64,000 nucleotides of DNA from Desertivirga brevis (lineage in GTDB: Bacteria > Bacteroidota > Bacteroidia > Sphingobacteriales > Sphingobacteriaceae): positions 62,001 to 126,000 of the forward strand of contig NZ_JAFEWF010000001.1 in NCBI RefSeq assembly GCF_017355835.1. Reading direction: 5' to 3'. Made by a program: the position numbers and the translations under genes. The notes under the pieces were generated by a model, which saw only the letters and a program-made list of their open reading frames with translations, was not told where the DNA came from and searched no databases. Positions 55,659 through 64,000 of this stretch are shown here, piece by piece (the stretch's first letter is position 1; every line of letters begins with the position of its first letter).

Positions 55659-55841
55659 TTAAAAGCTATAAGCAATAGAAAAACCAAAGGCCTTGTTTCT
55701 CAGGCTTCCGTCTCGTTGTTCGCCACCTAGGTTAGGCTGTAGGTTTGCTAAGCCTATTTGCGTATTCATTAGGACAGAAAACTTTTCAAAAAACTCGTAC
55801 CCCAGTAGAAAATTCACCTCATAGTCCCAAGATAATGAAAT
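55659..55841 (-). pseudogene. 3' remnant of an outer-membrane beta-barrel protein gene
   Basis: The minus strand reads from just after a TGA (55842-55844) to TAA 55659-55661 for 60 codons. It has a beta-barrel pattern (SWDYEVNFLLGYEFFEKF, MNTQIGLANLQPNL) and ends FGFSIAYSF, with the C-terminal Phe typical of outer-membrane barrels. There is no start and the barrel strands before it are missing. The surrounding region 55582-55903 holds no other gene. Confidence 0.6.
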
Positions 55842-55903
55842 TCACATGCATGGAAAAACTAATTCAGTACACATTTTTGTGCCTGTATAAGATTCTCACC
55901 CCA

Positions 55904-58213
55904 CTAAAACTTTTGCTTAACAGGGCTGTCCATAAAATGGATCGAATTGCCCGGCGCTGTTTTGGAACTGCTAATTATTTCAAGGGCTTTTTCCATGTAT
56001 TCGTCCCGACCTTCTGAAATTGCTTTTATAGTTTGTTCAACCAGTATATCCGGTTGAATTCCTTTTGCCTGTAGTTGAGATCCATCCTGTTGGCGAACTT
56101 TCATTCCCGTAAATCGCACAATATAATTTCCGGGAAGCCTGAACATATTCACGTTGCCGTTAGCCCCGGCAGTAGGCTGTCCCACTATTGTAGCAAGTTT
56201 ATACTGCTTGATAAAGCTCATATAGCTTTCTGCATAGCTGATTGCTCCGCCGCCAGTAAGAAAAACTACCTTTCCTGAAAGGTGCGGCTCCTTCGGTTTC
56301 ATATCCCAGCCCATCGAATCAAAGCTCACTTTTTCATAGTCGGGATAACTAATTCTTGGCACAAACATCCATTTGTTGGTATCCTTCACGGTTAATAAGT
56401 GATTGATCAGTTCATGGTTTCCTTTAGGATAGCCCCGAAGGTCGCAGATGATCCCTTTTGCTTTCGACAAGTTAGGTAAGGCGGCCCTGATACTATCCAT
56501 TGAGGCAGTGCTGATATCGATGTAATAATTATCGTCTCCTAGATATCGGATCGCCTCCTTATCATTCGTCGAACTAAACGGCGCTCTCTTAAGAACGACT
56601 TCTCTTTCTGCCTGGCCAACTTGTTGAACAACCAGGCGGATTTCCGAATCCTGTTTCCCCAGGAAGAGCTGTCTGAGGGCAACATCAGTTTTCCATTGCT
56701 TCGAACCCGAGATCCTGCTCCTCAATTCATCCAAAGCGTCCAATGCAGGCTTTCCATTTACTTTAAGCACGACATCTCCTGGTTTTAGAGGTACTTCCGG
56801 AATGGTTTTATCGTTATGATAAACTTTATCTATAACAATTTTCTCCTCAGCAAGGGTAAGAGCTACGGGAATTGTAAACCATTCGGGACTTTCAGGTCCA
56901 CTGACGGAAACATGGCCATCTGCCAGTTTCTCAGTAAGCTGCTGCAGCAATATAAGATACTCTTTCCCGGTCTTAATGGTGCTGGCCGTTGTAAGGGAAG
57001 CCGGTAATTGTTCATCCCATCGCGTTTCAATCTCATCATGGTAGGGATAAAAATGCTTGAAGATATTCCATGTAGTAATTACCCCTGCCAGCCGAACATA
57101 AGGATCGGAAGGGTTAAATTGCTGCGGAGATGAAGCATTCATAGCACTTTGAATCGCTTTTAACGCAGTTGAATCGCCCACAGGATAGGTATGGGTGCTT
57201 GAGCCTTTTAATACAAGTGGAATCATTACCAAGATTCCGGATCCCAGATCCTTTTGTAGAAAATCGCCAAAAGCCGGTCTTTGCTTATATATAGCAGTGT
57301 CTATTGTCTCGTTTATCTTGTTTCTAATTAGCAAGGAACGTTTTCCATCTGTTGCAGCATCGTCAACTACTTCGTAAATATATCCGGGCGAAGCAGTGTT
57401 CCAATCCTCGGCTTTTGCAGCCGAAGTTTCAAAAGAAGAGTTTTTCAGTTCATGCACTTTCCATTTTCCCTGGTCTTCAAATTCAAGAATGAAATTATCC
57501 GCCCAAACTTTACCTTTGCCGCTAAGAAATACTCCAAAAGCTATTGCCATGGCGTCCTTATCTACAGTTCCCGTCGTTTCGTAACGCCCCCATTGGGTTT
57601 TAGTAACGGGACGGGAATCCATATTGTCAAAGAAGCCCATCTTATTACCGTCTCGATCTACCCTTACCCACATTTGTCCGCTACCTCCGGATCCATCGGT
57701 TTTAATCATAGAACGTAACCTGAAGCGTTTTCCTCTATAGGGAACTGCATCTATGCCTCTGGTTGCGGTACCAAAGCCATGAGATTTTATATTGTCGGGG
57801 GAGGATCTGTTAACGCGTACACTCTTATATAGTTGGTTATTAGAACCGCCAAAGCCGTAATGCTGCCAATAAATATCCTGCACTTGAGTTTCAGCAGGTG
57901 GTGTTAGTGCATTTTGGGGAAACTGAAAAGCAGGGCGGGCTGATATAATTACAGAAGGCGCAATAGGATTGAAAAGAAAATTAAGCTTCTTTTCTAGTTC
58001 TTGCCTGTTTTTTGCTGTTTCCACTGTTTTTGCACCATAATACAGGAAGCGGTCCCAATTTATTGTTGCTGCCACATCTGAAGGATGAAAATATCGAACG
58101 TAACCATACAAGCGGCCAAAGGTCGCCAAATTGTTGATCTTCTGCTGTCCGGGCACTTGAGGAAAAACCGTAAAGGGTAAAACAATAAGAACTAAGGATA
58201 GGAGATTTTTCAT
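55904..58213 (-). CDS. S41-family (C-terminal processing) peptidase
   Basis: A secreted peptidase of 769 residues (signal peptide ends VFPQ). The N-terminal part (about 25-370) is specific to Bacteroidota and has carbohydrate-binding-like beta structure. A helical segment, a PDZ domain (about 495-565; VPLKPGDVVLKVNGKPALDAL) and the S41 catalytic core follow, with IICDLRGYPKG, GGGAISYAESYMSF (likely nucleophile Ser) and IVGQPTAGANGNVN. It ends with an IQPDILVEQTI segment typical of the family. It probably degrades periplasmic or extracellular peptides. It shares its strand with the BCCT gene; the gap is about 100 bp. Confidence 0.9.
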   Translation of the reverse strand: MKNLLSLVLIVLPFTVFPQVPGQQKINNLATFGRLYGYVRYFHPSDVAATINWDRFLYYGAKTVETAKNRQELEKKLNFLFNPIAPSVIISARPAFQFPQNALTPPAETQVQDIYWQHYGFGGSNNQLYKSVRVNRSSPDNIKSHGFGTATRGIDAVPYRGKRFRLRSMIKTDGSGGSGQMWVRVDRDGNKMGFFDNMDSRPVTKTQWGRYETTGTVDKDAMAIAFGVFLSGKGKVWADNFILEFEDQGKWKVHELKNSSFETSAAKAEDWNTASPGYIYEVVDDAATDGKRSLLIRNKINETIDTAIYKQRPAFGDFLQKDLGSGILVMIPLVLKGSSTHTYPVGDSTALKAIQSAMNASSPQQFNPSDPYVRLAGVITTWNIFKHFYPYHDEIETRWDEQLPASLTTASTIKTGKEYLILLQQLTEKLADGHVSVSGPESPEWFTIPVALTLAEEKIVIDKVYHNDKTIPEVPLKPGDVVLKVNGKPALDALDELRSRISGSKQWKTDVALRQLFLGKQDSEIRLVVQQVGQAEREVVLKRAPFSSTNDKEAIRYLGDDNYYIDISTASMDSIRAALPNLSKAKGIICDLRGYPKGNHELINHLLTVKDTNKWMFVPRISYPDYEKVSFDSMGWDMKPKEPHLSGKVVFLTGGGAISYAESYMSFIKQYKLATIVGQPTAGANGNVNMFRLPGNYIVRFTGMKVRQQDGSQLQAKGIQPDILVEQTIKAISEGRDEYMEKALEIISSSKTAPGNSIHFMDSPVKQKF

Positions 58214-58314
58214 AATGCTTAGGATTAAAGCTTTGAAATTAACCGATTATTGTTTAATACCCAGAAATTTAACACAGGTTAACATCTTTAATTCCTTCGC
58301 GCCTTTTTTTGAAA

Positions 58315-60327
58315 CTAGGTTTCCTTGTTTTTATTAGCATCGCTGCTGATAAACATTTCGTTTGCCGTTTCTGCCACAATATCCAAAAAGCGTTCGTAAT
58401 GCTTAAGTACGTCGCTTATCAGTTCATTTTTCGTAAAATACTGCACATTATAACCTTCCCTCGAATCCCCAAAAAAGGTTTTGGGATAATAGATTTGCTT
58501 GTCCTGCAATTCAGGAAGGTTATGGTCGTCTATCAAGTGCTCTGAAACCATTCTTACCTGGCTTTTTACACCATAAATGAAATTGTTCACAACATCATGC
58601 GAGATCTCCAATTCAATCCTTTCAGGGTTCTGACTTGACTTTATCTTCACGTCAATGCCATTAGTAGCGAACTCTTTTTTAAGTTCCATAAAAGCTTCCA
58701 GGGCATTAACCTTTATGAACTCGTCAACAGATGGGCGGTTTTTAAACGAAATGATCTCCTTTAATCGTTGCCTCCACAAATCGCCCGACCAGGGAACAGT
58801 TGATACCGAAAAACCGCGTTGATAATACTTATAGTCGATCACAAGGCCTTTCATCAAAGCAACGGTAAACAGCAACATGATCAGTGAAAATGGTAAAGCA
58901 GTGATCAGGGTCATCGTTTGCAATGCTTGTAATCCACCTGCATTTAATAACATCAATGCTAGTACGGCTAATAAAACACCCCAGAATACCTTCTGCCAAA
59001 CTGGCGACTTTCCCGAGTTTCTCGTTGCGATACTATCCATTACCAATATGCCCGAATCGGCCGAAGTCATGAAAAAGATAACGATGATGGTGATCACCAA
59101 AAAACTGGAGATAAACGGCATTGGCAGCAACTCCAAAAATCGGAACATCAGGGCGTCAGGATCGTTAACCAATTCGCTTAATGCCCCACCTGTAATGTTG
59201 AAGTCGAGCCAGATGGCACTATTCCCGAAAATAGAGAACCATATAAAATTAAATAAGGTGGGAAGGATCAGTACAGCGGAGACGAAGGATTTAATGGTAC
59301 GGCCCTTTGATATGCGGGCAATAAATAAGCCTACGAATGGTGCCCATGAGATCCACCAAGCCCAGTAGAGGATACTCCAGTTGTAAAACCAGGGGAGCGT
59401 TTCCTCTTCGTACACGTGAGTATTAAAGGTGATATTAAAAAAATTGTTAATGTAATTACCTAAGCCATCCGTAAAGCTGCCGATCAAATACACGGTCGGC
59501 CCCACGGCTAAAACAAAAAGAAGCAGCACAATAGATGCTCCAATATTGATATTGCTAAGTATTTTTATTCCTTTATTCACCCCGGACGTTGCTGAAAAAA
59601 TAGCAAATGAAACTAATACCGCTACAATTCCAACTTGGTATCCAAAACTCGTTTCAGGTAAGATCCCGAGGGTTTTCAAACCAGAATTAATCTGTACTAC
59701 CCCAAATCCGAGAGTAGTGGTAATTCCGAAAAAAGTGCTGCACAAAGCAAAAACATCAATAGCAGTTCCCCATTTTCCATTTACTTTTCCTTTCAACAGT
59801 GGATAAAGGCAACTTCTAAGTGATAGAGGCAAGCGGTACCTGTATGCGAAATAAGCTAACGAAAGTCCAACAAGACCATAAACAGCCCAAGCATGGATCC
59901 CCCAGTGGAAGAACGTGTACAGTTGTGCGTTCTTTGCTCTGTTGATATAATATTTCCCAAAAGCTTCGGTTGAGTAATGAGAAATTGGTTCGGCAACAGC
60001 AAAGTACATAAGCCCAATTCCCATCCCCGCGGCAAACAACATAGAGATCCATGAAAAGAATGAATACTCAGGCTTACTGTCGTTAGACCCTAATTTGATG
60101 TCCCCGTATTTACTGAACATCAAATAGACCAAAAAGATCACAAATATGGTAACAGACCAAACATAAACCCAATTCAAATTAACAAAGATGAATTGTTTTA
60201 TATGGTTTAAAACCTCCTCGGTACCCTGAGGGAAAAAGACCGAAAGGAGGCAAACGCCAATAATGAATGTTAGGCCTGGAACGGTAATGTCTCTGTCGAG
60301 GGTTGATTTTAAATTGCGTTGAACCAT
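58315..60327 (-). CDS. BCCT-family transporter (betaine/choline/carnitine)
   Basis: A 670-residue transporter with twelve predicted helices. Family markers are FAAGMGIGLMYFAVAEP (sodium or proton site and GMGIG loop), HWGIHAWAVYGLVGLSLAYFAYR and the substrate-site helix ILYWAWWISWAPFVGLFIARISKGRTI. A cytoplasmic C-terminal tail of about 150 residues (ERIELEISHDVVNNFIYGVK) resembles that of BetT/BetP, where it senses osmotic stress. It imports a trimethylammonium compound with Na+ or H+. The upstream neighbour, the DUF4249 lipoprotein, lies across about 130 bp. Confidence 0.95.
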   Translation of the reverse strand: MVQRNLKSTLDRDITVPGLTFIIGVCLLSVFFPQGTEEVLNHIKQFIFVNLNWVYVWSVTIFVIFLVYLMFSKYGDIKLGSNDSKPEYSFFSWISMLFAAGMGIGLMYFAVAEPISHYSTEAFGKYYINRAKNAQLYTFFHWGIHAWAVYGLVGLSLAYFAYRYRLPLSLRSCLYPLLKGKVNGKWGTAIDVFALCSTFFGITTTLGFGVVQINSGLKTLGILPETSFGYQVGIVAVLVSFAIFSATSGVNKGIKILSNINIGASIVLLLFVLAVGPTVYLIGSFTDGLGNYINNFFNITFNTHVYEEETLPWFYNWSILYWAWWISWAPFVGLFIARISKGRTIKSFVSAVLILPTLFNFIWFSIFGNSAIWLDFNITGGALSELVNDPDALMFRFLELLPMPFISSFLVITIIVIFFMTSADSGILVMDSIATRNSGKSPVWQKVFWGVLLAVLALMLLNAGGLQALQTMTLITALPFSLIMLLFTVALMKGLVIDYKYYQRGFSVSTVPWSGDLWRQRLKEIISFKNRPSVDEFIKVNALEAFMELKKEFATNGIDVKIKSSQNPERIELEISHDVVNNFIYGVKSQVRMVSEHLIDDHNLPELQDKQIYYPKTFFGDSREGYNVQYFTKNELISDVLKHYERFLDIVAETANEMFISSDANKNKET

Positions 60328-60456
60328 AGAACTTTATCCTTAACCTTCACAACAGGTTTTTTGTTGTCAAGATTATTTTAGGCTCCGATCTAAAGTACTG
60401 TAATATACATATGCGCCTGTTTTCCGCAGCCCTCTAAGCGCTATCACTCACGTAAT

Positions 60457-61287
60457 TTACTTCAACTTAACCACCGCCTTCAAGGTAAAAATGGTATGAG
60501 CACTGAAAATCCCCAACGCGCCGTTATTGAAATTCGAATTGGGATTGGAGGGGGCTACAGGTGGACCGCCTTCTCCGGAAATTTGCGCAATGGCGAAGTA
60601 ATATTTATAAACAGGCAAATCCAGCCCACGCATTTCAACTTCCAGGGAATCACCTTCTGCAAGCTCATCAAGATCGGTAAAAAGCGTTTCAGTAACATTA
60701 TTCCCGTTAGTAAACCGGTCTTCGGTAAGGGATTCCTGTACTTCTTCATCCTTGGCTTTTATCCTGAACAAGTACTGATTTTTCGCTTCTTTGGGATCTT
60801 TGTAATAAGCAAGTGGAACAATCACTTCCTCGCCAAAAAAAGACAGTTTTCTAAAGCCCAGTGAATCCAGTTTTACGGCTAACGGCATGGTAGAACTTGC
60901 GGTATACACTTTACCTTCCACGTTTACATCAAGCACATATCTCGTTCCGGGCACTCCTGCAAACTTTGGACTTTTGTAAACGCCTTTTTCGGTTTCGGTG
61001 AAAGTAATCTTCTGTCCCCCGGGAGTACTTAGCACCACCTGGGCCCCTGAAAGACTATTGAACCTGTTTGTTTCAGTAAAGGGAATGGTTTTAGAAATCC
61101 TTACCACGTGATTGGTGTCCAAATCATTTACCTCGGCTTCAATAACCAGTTTAGGTTCTGAATCCTTTAGATCAATGTCTACTACTTTTTCACAACTTGC
61201 AAATAATATACCTGCAAGTAGAAGCAGCGTAAAAACCTTTGCTTCTGATTTCTTATATGTCAATGCGATCAATTGAGATACTTTCAT
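60457..61287 (-). CDS. DUF4249 lipoprotein paired with a TonB receptor
   Basis: 276 residues. The signal peptide ends LLLAGILFASC, then VVDIDLKDSEPKLVIEAEVND, the opening motif of DUF4249. The rest is beta-rich. In Bacteroidota this family is almost always encoded directly after a TonB-dependent receptor, as here (3-bp gap). It probably acts as a surface accessory to the receptor; substrate unknown. Confidence 0.92.
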   Translation of the reverse strand: MKVSQLIALTYKKSEAKVFTLLLLAGILFASCEKVVDIDLKDSEPKLVIEAEVNDLDTNHVVRISKTIPFTETNRFNSLSGAQVVLSTPGGQKITFTETEKGVYKSPKFAGVPGTRYVLDVNVEGKVYTASSTMPLAVKLDSLGFRKLSFFGEEVIVPLAYYKDPKEAKNQYLFRIKAKDEEVQESLTEDRFTNGNNVTETLFTDLDELAEGDSLEVEMRGLDLPVYKYYFAIAQISGEGGPPVAPSNPNSNFNNGALGIFSAHTIFTLKAVVKLK

Positions 61288-61290
61288 AAT

Positions 61291-63618
61291 TTAAAACTTG
61301 AAGTTCCAGGTAACAGATGGGATAATACCGAACAGTGTAGTTCGTACAGCTTGAGTCTTTGTTGCGTCATCCGGATCGTCCCTGAAGTCCATTGTATAAG
61401 TGTTTTGCCTGTTGTACAAATTGTAAATCCCAAACGACCAGCTCGACTGCAGTTTTTTCCCAGGCTTCGCTTCCAATGTAGCAGCCAGATCCAGCCGGTG
61501 ATAATCCGGCAGACGGTCGGCGTTCCTCTCCGAATAATAAAATACAGTTTTGCCTTTCAACTGATATTTCCCGTTAGGGAAGGTAACGGCATTGCCTGTA
61601 TTATAAACGAATGTTGATGAAAGTGTCCACCGCTTGCTTGCCTTGTAAATGCCCACCAGGGAAAGGTCATGAGTTCGATCCTGCTTTGACGGGAACCAGG
61701 TGCCGCCATTAATATCGTCAAACTGACGCTCCGTACGGGATAGGGTATAACCAACCCAGCCATTCAATTTTCCGAATCGCTTTTTAAGGAACAATTCTAG
61801 TCCGTATGCCCGGCCATCGCCATACAACAGATCACCCTCCACATTATTGTTACCTCGCAGATCGGTACCACTGCGGTACTCTATCTGATTAGCCATGCTT
61901 TTATAATAGACCTCTGCAGAAAACTCGTATCTGTCATTGTTAAAGTTCCGGAAGTATCCCACGGCCACCTGATCCGCAATTTCGGGTTTGATGTTGTTAC
62001 TGTTCATTACATACAGATCAGTAGGAGAGGTGGATGTGGAATTTGACATCAAGTGCAAGTTCTGCGTGTTCCTCGTATAAGAGGCCTTTAGAGAACTGGA
62101 TTTTCTCAACTGATAACTTGCAGAAATACGTGGTTCGGGGTTTATATACGTTTTAACAATTTCTCCTCCTGCATAAGTGCCGGTACCAATTGTATTTCCG
62201 TCCCTGTCATAGGTCCTAAAATCACCGGGACCAAAAGCTGAAAACGCACTGCCGCGAAGGCCGTAAGTAATATTTAGTTTGTCGCTAACCTTCCACTCAT
62301 CCGAAATATAGATTGCAGTTTCCAGACCTGTGCGGTTTTGAATCTGATCATCATTTACCGACGAGGCCTCACTTGCCGTGATCTTACCAGGTCTTATGGT
62401 ATGGTGTATCACATCAAGACCAAAGCGAAGATTATGCTGGTTCAGAGAGTATTGAAAATCCTGTTTAAGATTATAATCCTGGATAGCCGACTTTACTTTA
62501 AAATCGCTCTGCTCAATAAAGCTCTGAATTACGTAATTGTAATTGCTATAGATGAGCGATGTGTTTGAGAATAAACGGTTATTGAACAAATGGTTCCAGC
62601 GAAGAGTAGCGGTAGAGTTACCCCAATCGAAGCCGAAGGTTTTGTTCAGCCCTAGTTCATCCCTTCCAAAATACCCGGAGAGGTAAAGTGTATTATTCTC
62701 GTTTATGCGGTAATTCACTTTGGCATTTAGATCGTAGAAATACAACACGTTATTTCTAATGGAGGTGTCTGGAGCCAATTTTAGAAATGCATCAGCATAA
62801 GTTCTTCGTCCGCTGATAATAAACGAGCTTTTATCCTTGATCAACGGGCCTTCCACCTTTAACCGGGATGAGATCAATCCCAAACCACCTTCTACTCCGA
62901 TGTCGTTCTGGTTACCGTCATTCATGCGGATATCCAATACAGAGGCCAATCTTCCACCATATTGAGCAGGCATTCCGCCTTTATAAACAGCTACATCTTT
63001 TATCGCATCTGAGTTGAAGGTAGAAAAGAAACCCAGGAGATGGGAGGCATTATAAACAGGAGCTTCATCCAACAGGATCAGGTTATGGTCAATTGATCCA
63101 CCTCGAACGTAAAACCCGCTATTACCTTCACCTGCTGATTTTATCCCGGGAAGAAGCTGGAGTGTTTTGATAATATCACGTTCCCCAAATAAAACCGGAA
63201 CATTCTCCACTTCAGCCATGTTCAGTTTGGCAAGCCCCATCTGGGCACTTGAAACATTAATGTCTTTTCGCTCTGAAGTAATTACCACCTCTGCCAGCTC
63301 ATTATTTGCTTTTAGGGAAAGGTCGAAGCGAGTATTCTTATTTAGGTTTAAAGACCGGGTAAGAGTTTGGTAACCGATATAGCTAACTGTCAGACTATAG
63401 TCTCCCTTTGGTACGCTCAATGAATAATAACCGTATGCATTAGTGGTTGTAGCGTTATCTTTAGCTCCCCTAAGCTTTATCGTTGCACCAATTAAAGTTT
63501 CTCCGGAGGTAGAATCTTTGACGACCCCCGAAATAGTAAAGTTATTTTGGGCGAATCCATATCCCGCAAATGAAAGTAATGCCAGAATAAGTACGCCAAC
63601 CTTTTTAAATTGATTCAT
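61291..63618 (-). CDS. TonB-dependent receptor with carboxypeptidase-like domain
   Basis: An outer-membrane receptor of 775 residues that starts at ATG 63618 (signal peptide ends YGFAQ). It has a carboxypeptidase regulatory-like domain (about 27-110; TISGVVKDSTSGETLIGATIKLRG), a plug (about 120-225; VPVLFGERDIIKTLQLLPGIKSAGEGNSGFYVRGG, MPAQYGGRLASVLDIRM) and a barrel ending WNFKF. It is of the FecA/SusC-unrelated type that pairs with DUF4249. It may import a metal complex, peptide or other ligand. The GERDIIKTLQLLPG motif is diagnostic of this subfamily. Confidence 0.95.
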   Translation of the reverse strand: MNQFKKVGVLILALLSFAGYGFAQNNFTISGVVKDSTSGETLIGATIKLRGAKDNATTTNAYGYYSLSVPKGDYSLTVSYIGYQTLTRSLNLNKNTRFDLSLKANNELAEVVITSERKDINVSSAQMGLAKLNMAEVENVPVLFGERDIIKTLQLLPGIKSAGEGNSGFYVRGGSIDHNLILLDEAPVYNASHLLGFFSTFNSDAIKDVAVYKGGMPAQYGGRLASVLDIRMNDGNQNDIGVEGGLGLISSRLKVEGPLIKDKSSFIISGRRTYADAFLKLAPDTSIRNNVLYFYDLNAKVNYRINENNTLYLSGYFGRDELGLNKTFGFDWGNSTATLRWNHLFNNRLFSNTSLIYSNYNYVIQSFIEQSDFKVKSAIQDYNLKQDFQYSLNQHNLRFGLDVIHHTIRPGKITASEASSVNDDQIQNRTGLETAIYISDEWKVSDKLNITYGLRGSAFSAFGPGDFRTYDRDGNTIGTGTYAGGEIVKTYINPEPRISASYQLRKSSSLKASYTRNTQNLHLMSNSTSTSPTDLYVMNSNNIKPEIADQVAVGYFRNFNNDRYEFSAEVYYKSMANQIEYRSGTDLRGNNNVEGDLLYGDGRAYGLELFLKKRFGKLNGWVGYTLSRTERQFDDINGGTWFPSKQDRTHDLSLVGIYKASKRWTLSSTFVYNTGNAVTFPNGKYQLKGKTVFYYSERNADRLPDYHRLDLAATLEAKPGKKLQSSWSFGIYNLYNRQNTYTMDFRDDPDDATKTQAVRTTLFGIIPSVTWNFKF

Positions 63619-63739
63619 CAACCTTTATTTGTCGTAAAAAATGTACCGCTAAGATGCGGTAAATTTTAATTTGTTACAGGATTTATGGAATCAATCTTGA
63701 TGGCGGATGGTTAACGAAAAATACGAGCTGATGCTCAAC

Positions 63740-64000
63740 CTATTCTGCTGCAGCTCTTCCTAGTCGGTCATTTATTGCCAGGCCAAGGCCTTCTTCAGGA
63801 AATACTTCAGCCAGGATAATGTCCAGTCCTTTAGAGTCAAGCTCATACAGAGCATTGAATAGGCCTTGTGCGGCTTCTTCCAGATTACCTGATGGCGATA
63901 AGATGAGCTGATGGGCAATAGCAGGATGGGTGTAATGAGTGTTGAAGGAAAGCACGCCTACTTGCTTTCCCTGCACATTAAGCAGGTGTTGTTTCACATC
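63740..64000 (-). CDS. Sua5/TsaC-type threonylcarbamoyl-AMP synthase, C-terminal part (cut by window edge)
   Basis: The frame is open to the edge and only the last 87 codons are seen. They match the C-terminal Sua5 domain: GNLEEAAQGLFNALYELDSKGLDIILAEVFPEEGLGLAINDRLGRAA. The catalytic YrdC domain would lie beyond the window. The full protein makes threonylcarbamoyl-AMP for the t6A modification of ANN-decoding tRNAs. There is no start codon in view; the GTG at 63997 is internal. The 118-bp gap to the TonB receptor holds nothing notable. Confidence 0.8.
   Translation of the reverse strand, partial: DVKQHLLNVQGKQVGVLSFNTHYTHPAIAHQLILSPSGNLEEAAQGLFNALYELDSKGLDIILAEVFPEEGLGLAINDRLGRAAAE

Noticed and set aside
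58877..59368. 163-residue frame antisense to the BCCT transporter
   Set aside because: Shadow of a conserved transporter gene; low-complexity composition.
1..64000. tRNA, rRNA, CRISPR array, integrase or insertion sequence
   Set aside because: None was seen when reading both strands; broken genes occur without a mobile element beside them.

Overview
The window reads as chromosomal DNA of a Bacteroidota bacterium, most likely of the Sphingobacteriaceae (Pedobacter-like). The evidence is two SusC/SusD pairs, a hybrid two-component system (HTCS) regulator, LytS/LytTR and HxlR regulators, DUF4394, DUF4249 and DUF3857 proteins, lipoproteins with a Cys after an S/A-rich lipobox, A/T-rich spacers and few Shine-Dalgarno sequences. 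I saw no tRNA, rRNA, CRISPR array, phage genes or intact insertion sequence. Genus-level placement is inference.

0-21.7 kb is a polysaccharide utilization locus (PUL). An HTCS sensor/regulator is followed by a GH5 lipoprotein with a C-terminal fascin-like trefoil and a strong terminator. After that comes a tight seven-gene run: susC1-susD1-susC2-susD2-GH2-agarase-like GH-A enzyme-GH3. Related C-rich elements lie about 190-200 bp upstream of both the GH5 gene and susC1 and are candidate HTCS operators. The enzyme set suggests a beta-linked glycan; the exact substrate cannot be read from sequence.

21.7-24.7 kb is a probable blue-light signalling island: a BLUF photoreceptor with all key flavin residues, a soluble PAS-PAS histidine kinase and two stand-alone receiver proteins. 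25-29.2 kb holds GtrA, a UbiA-type prenyltransferase resembling decaprenyl-phosphate phosphoribosyltransferase, a HAD phosphatase and a GT-C glycosyltransferase, which looks like a lipid-linked sugar pathway for the cell envelope.

29.4-48 kb is mixed. It has a DUF3857-transglutaminase-DUF2569 membrane protein, a GAF histidine kinase, a LytS/LytTR pair translationally coupled to an unknown membrane-anchored protein, a YcaQ-like protein, a fatty-acid hydroxylase, azoR/hxlR, a BarA-like hybrid kinase and a PAS-array protein. This part is rich in broken genes: a class D beta-lactamase with a stop inside its Y-G-N motif, a duplicated 3' end of the hydroxylase gene, a 29-codon SDR stub, and two coding-like remnants without starts.

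48-53 kb carries a two-copy DUF4394 lipoprotein, a PhoX/DUF839 lipoprotein and a diheme cytochrome c peroxidase with an imelysin-like N-terminal domain. 53.4-64 kb has a proline dehydrogenase, DoxX, a Crp/Fnr regulator, a beta-barrel gene remnant, an S41 peptidase, a BCCT transporter, a TonB receptor/DUF4249 pair, and the C-terminal part of a Sua5/TsaC protein cut by the window edge.

Several reading frames could be opened at TTG or GTG codons. Where an ATG sits directly before a signal peptide or the first domain I used that ATG.
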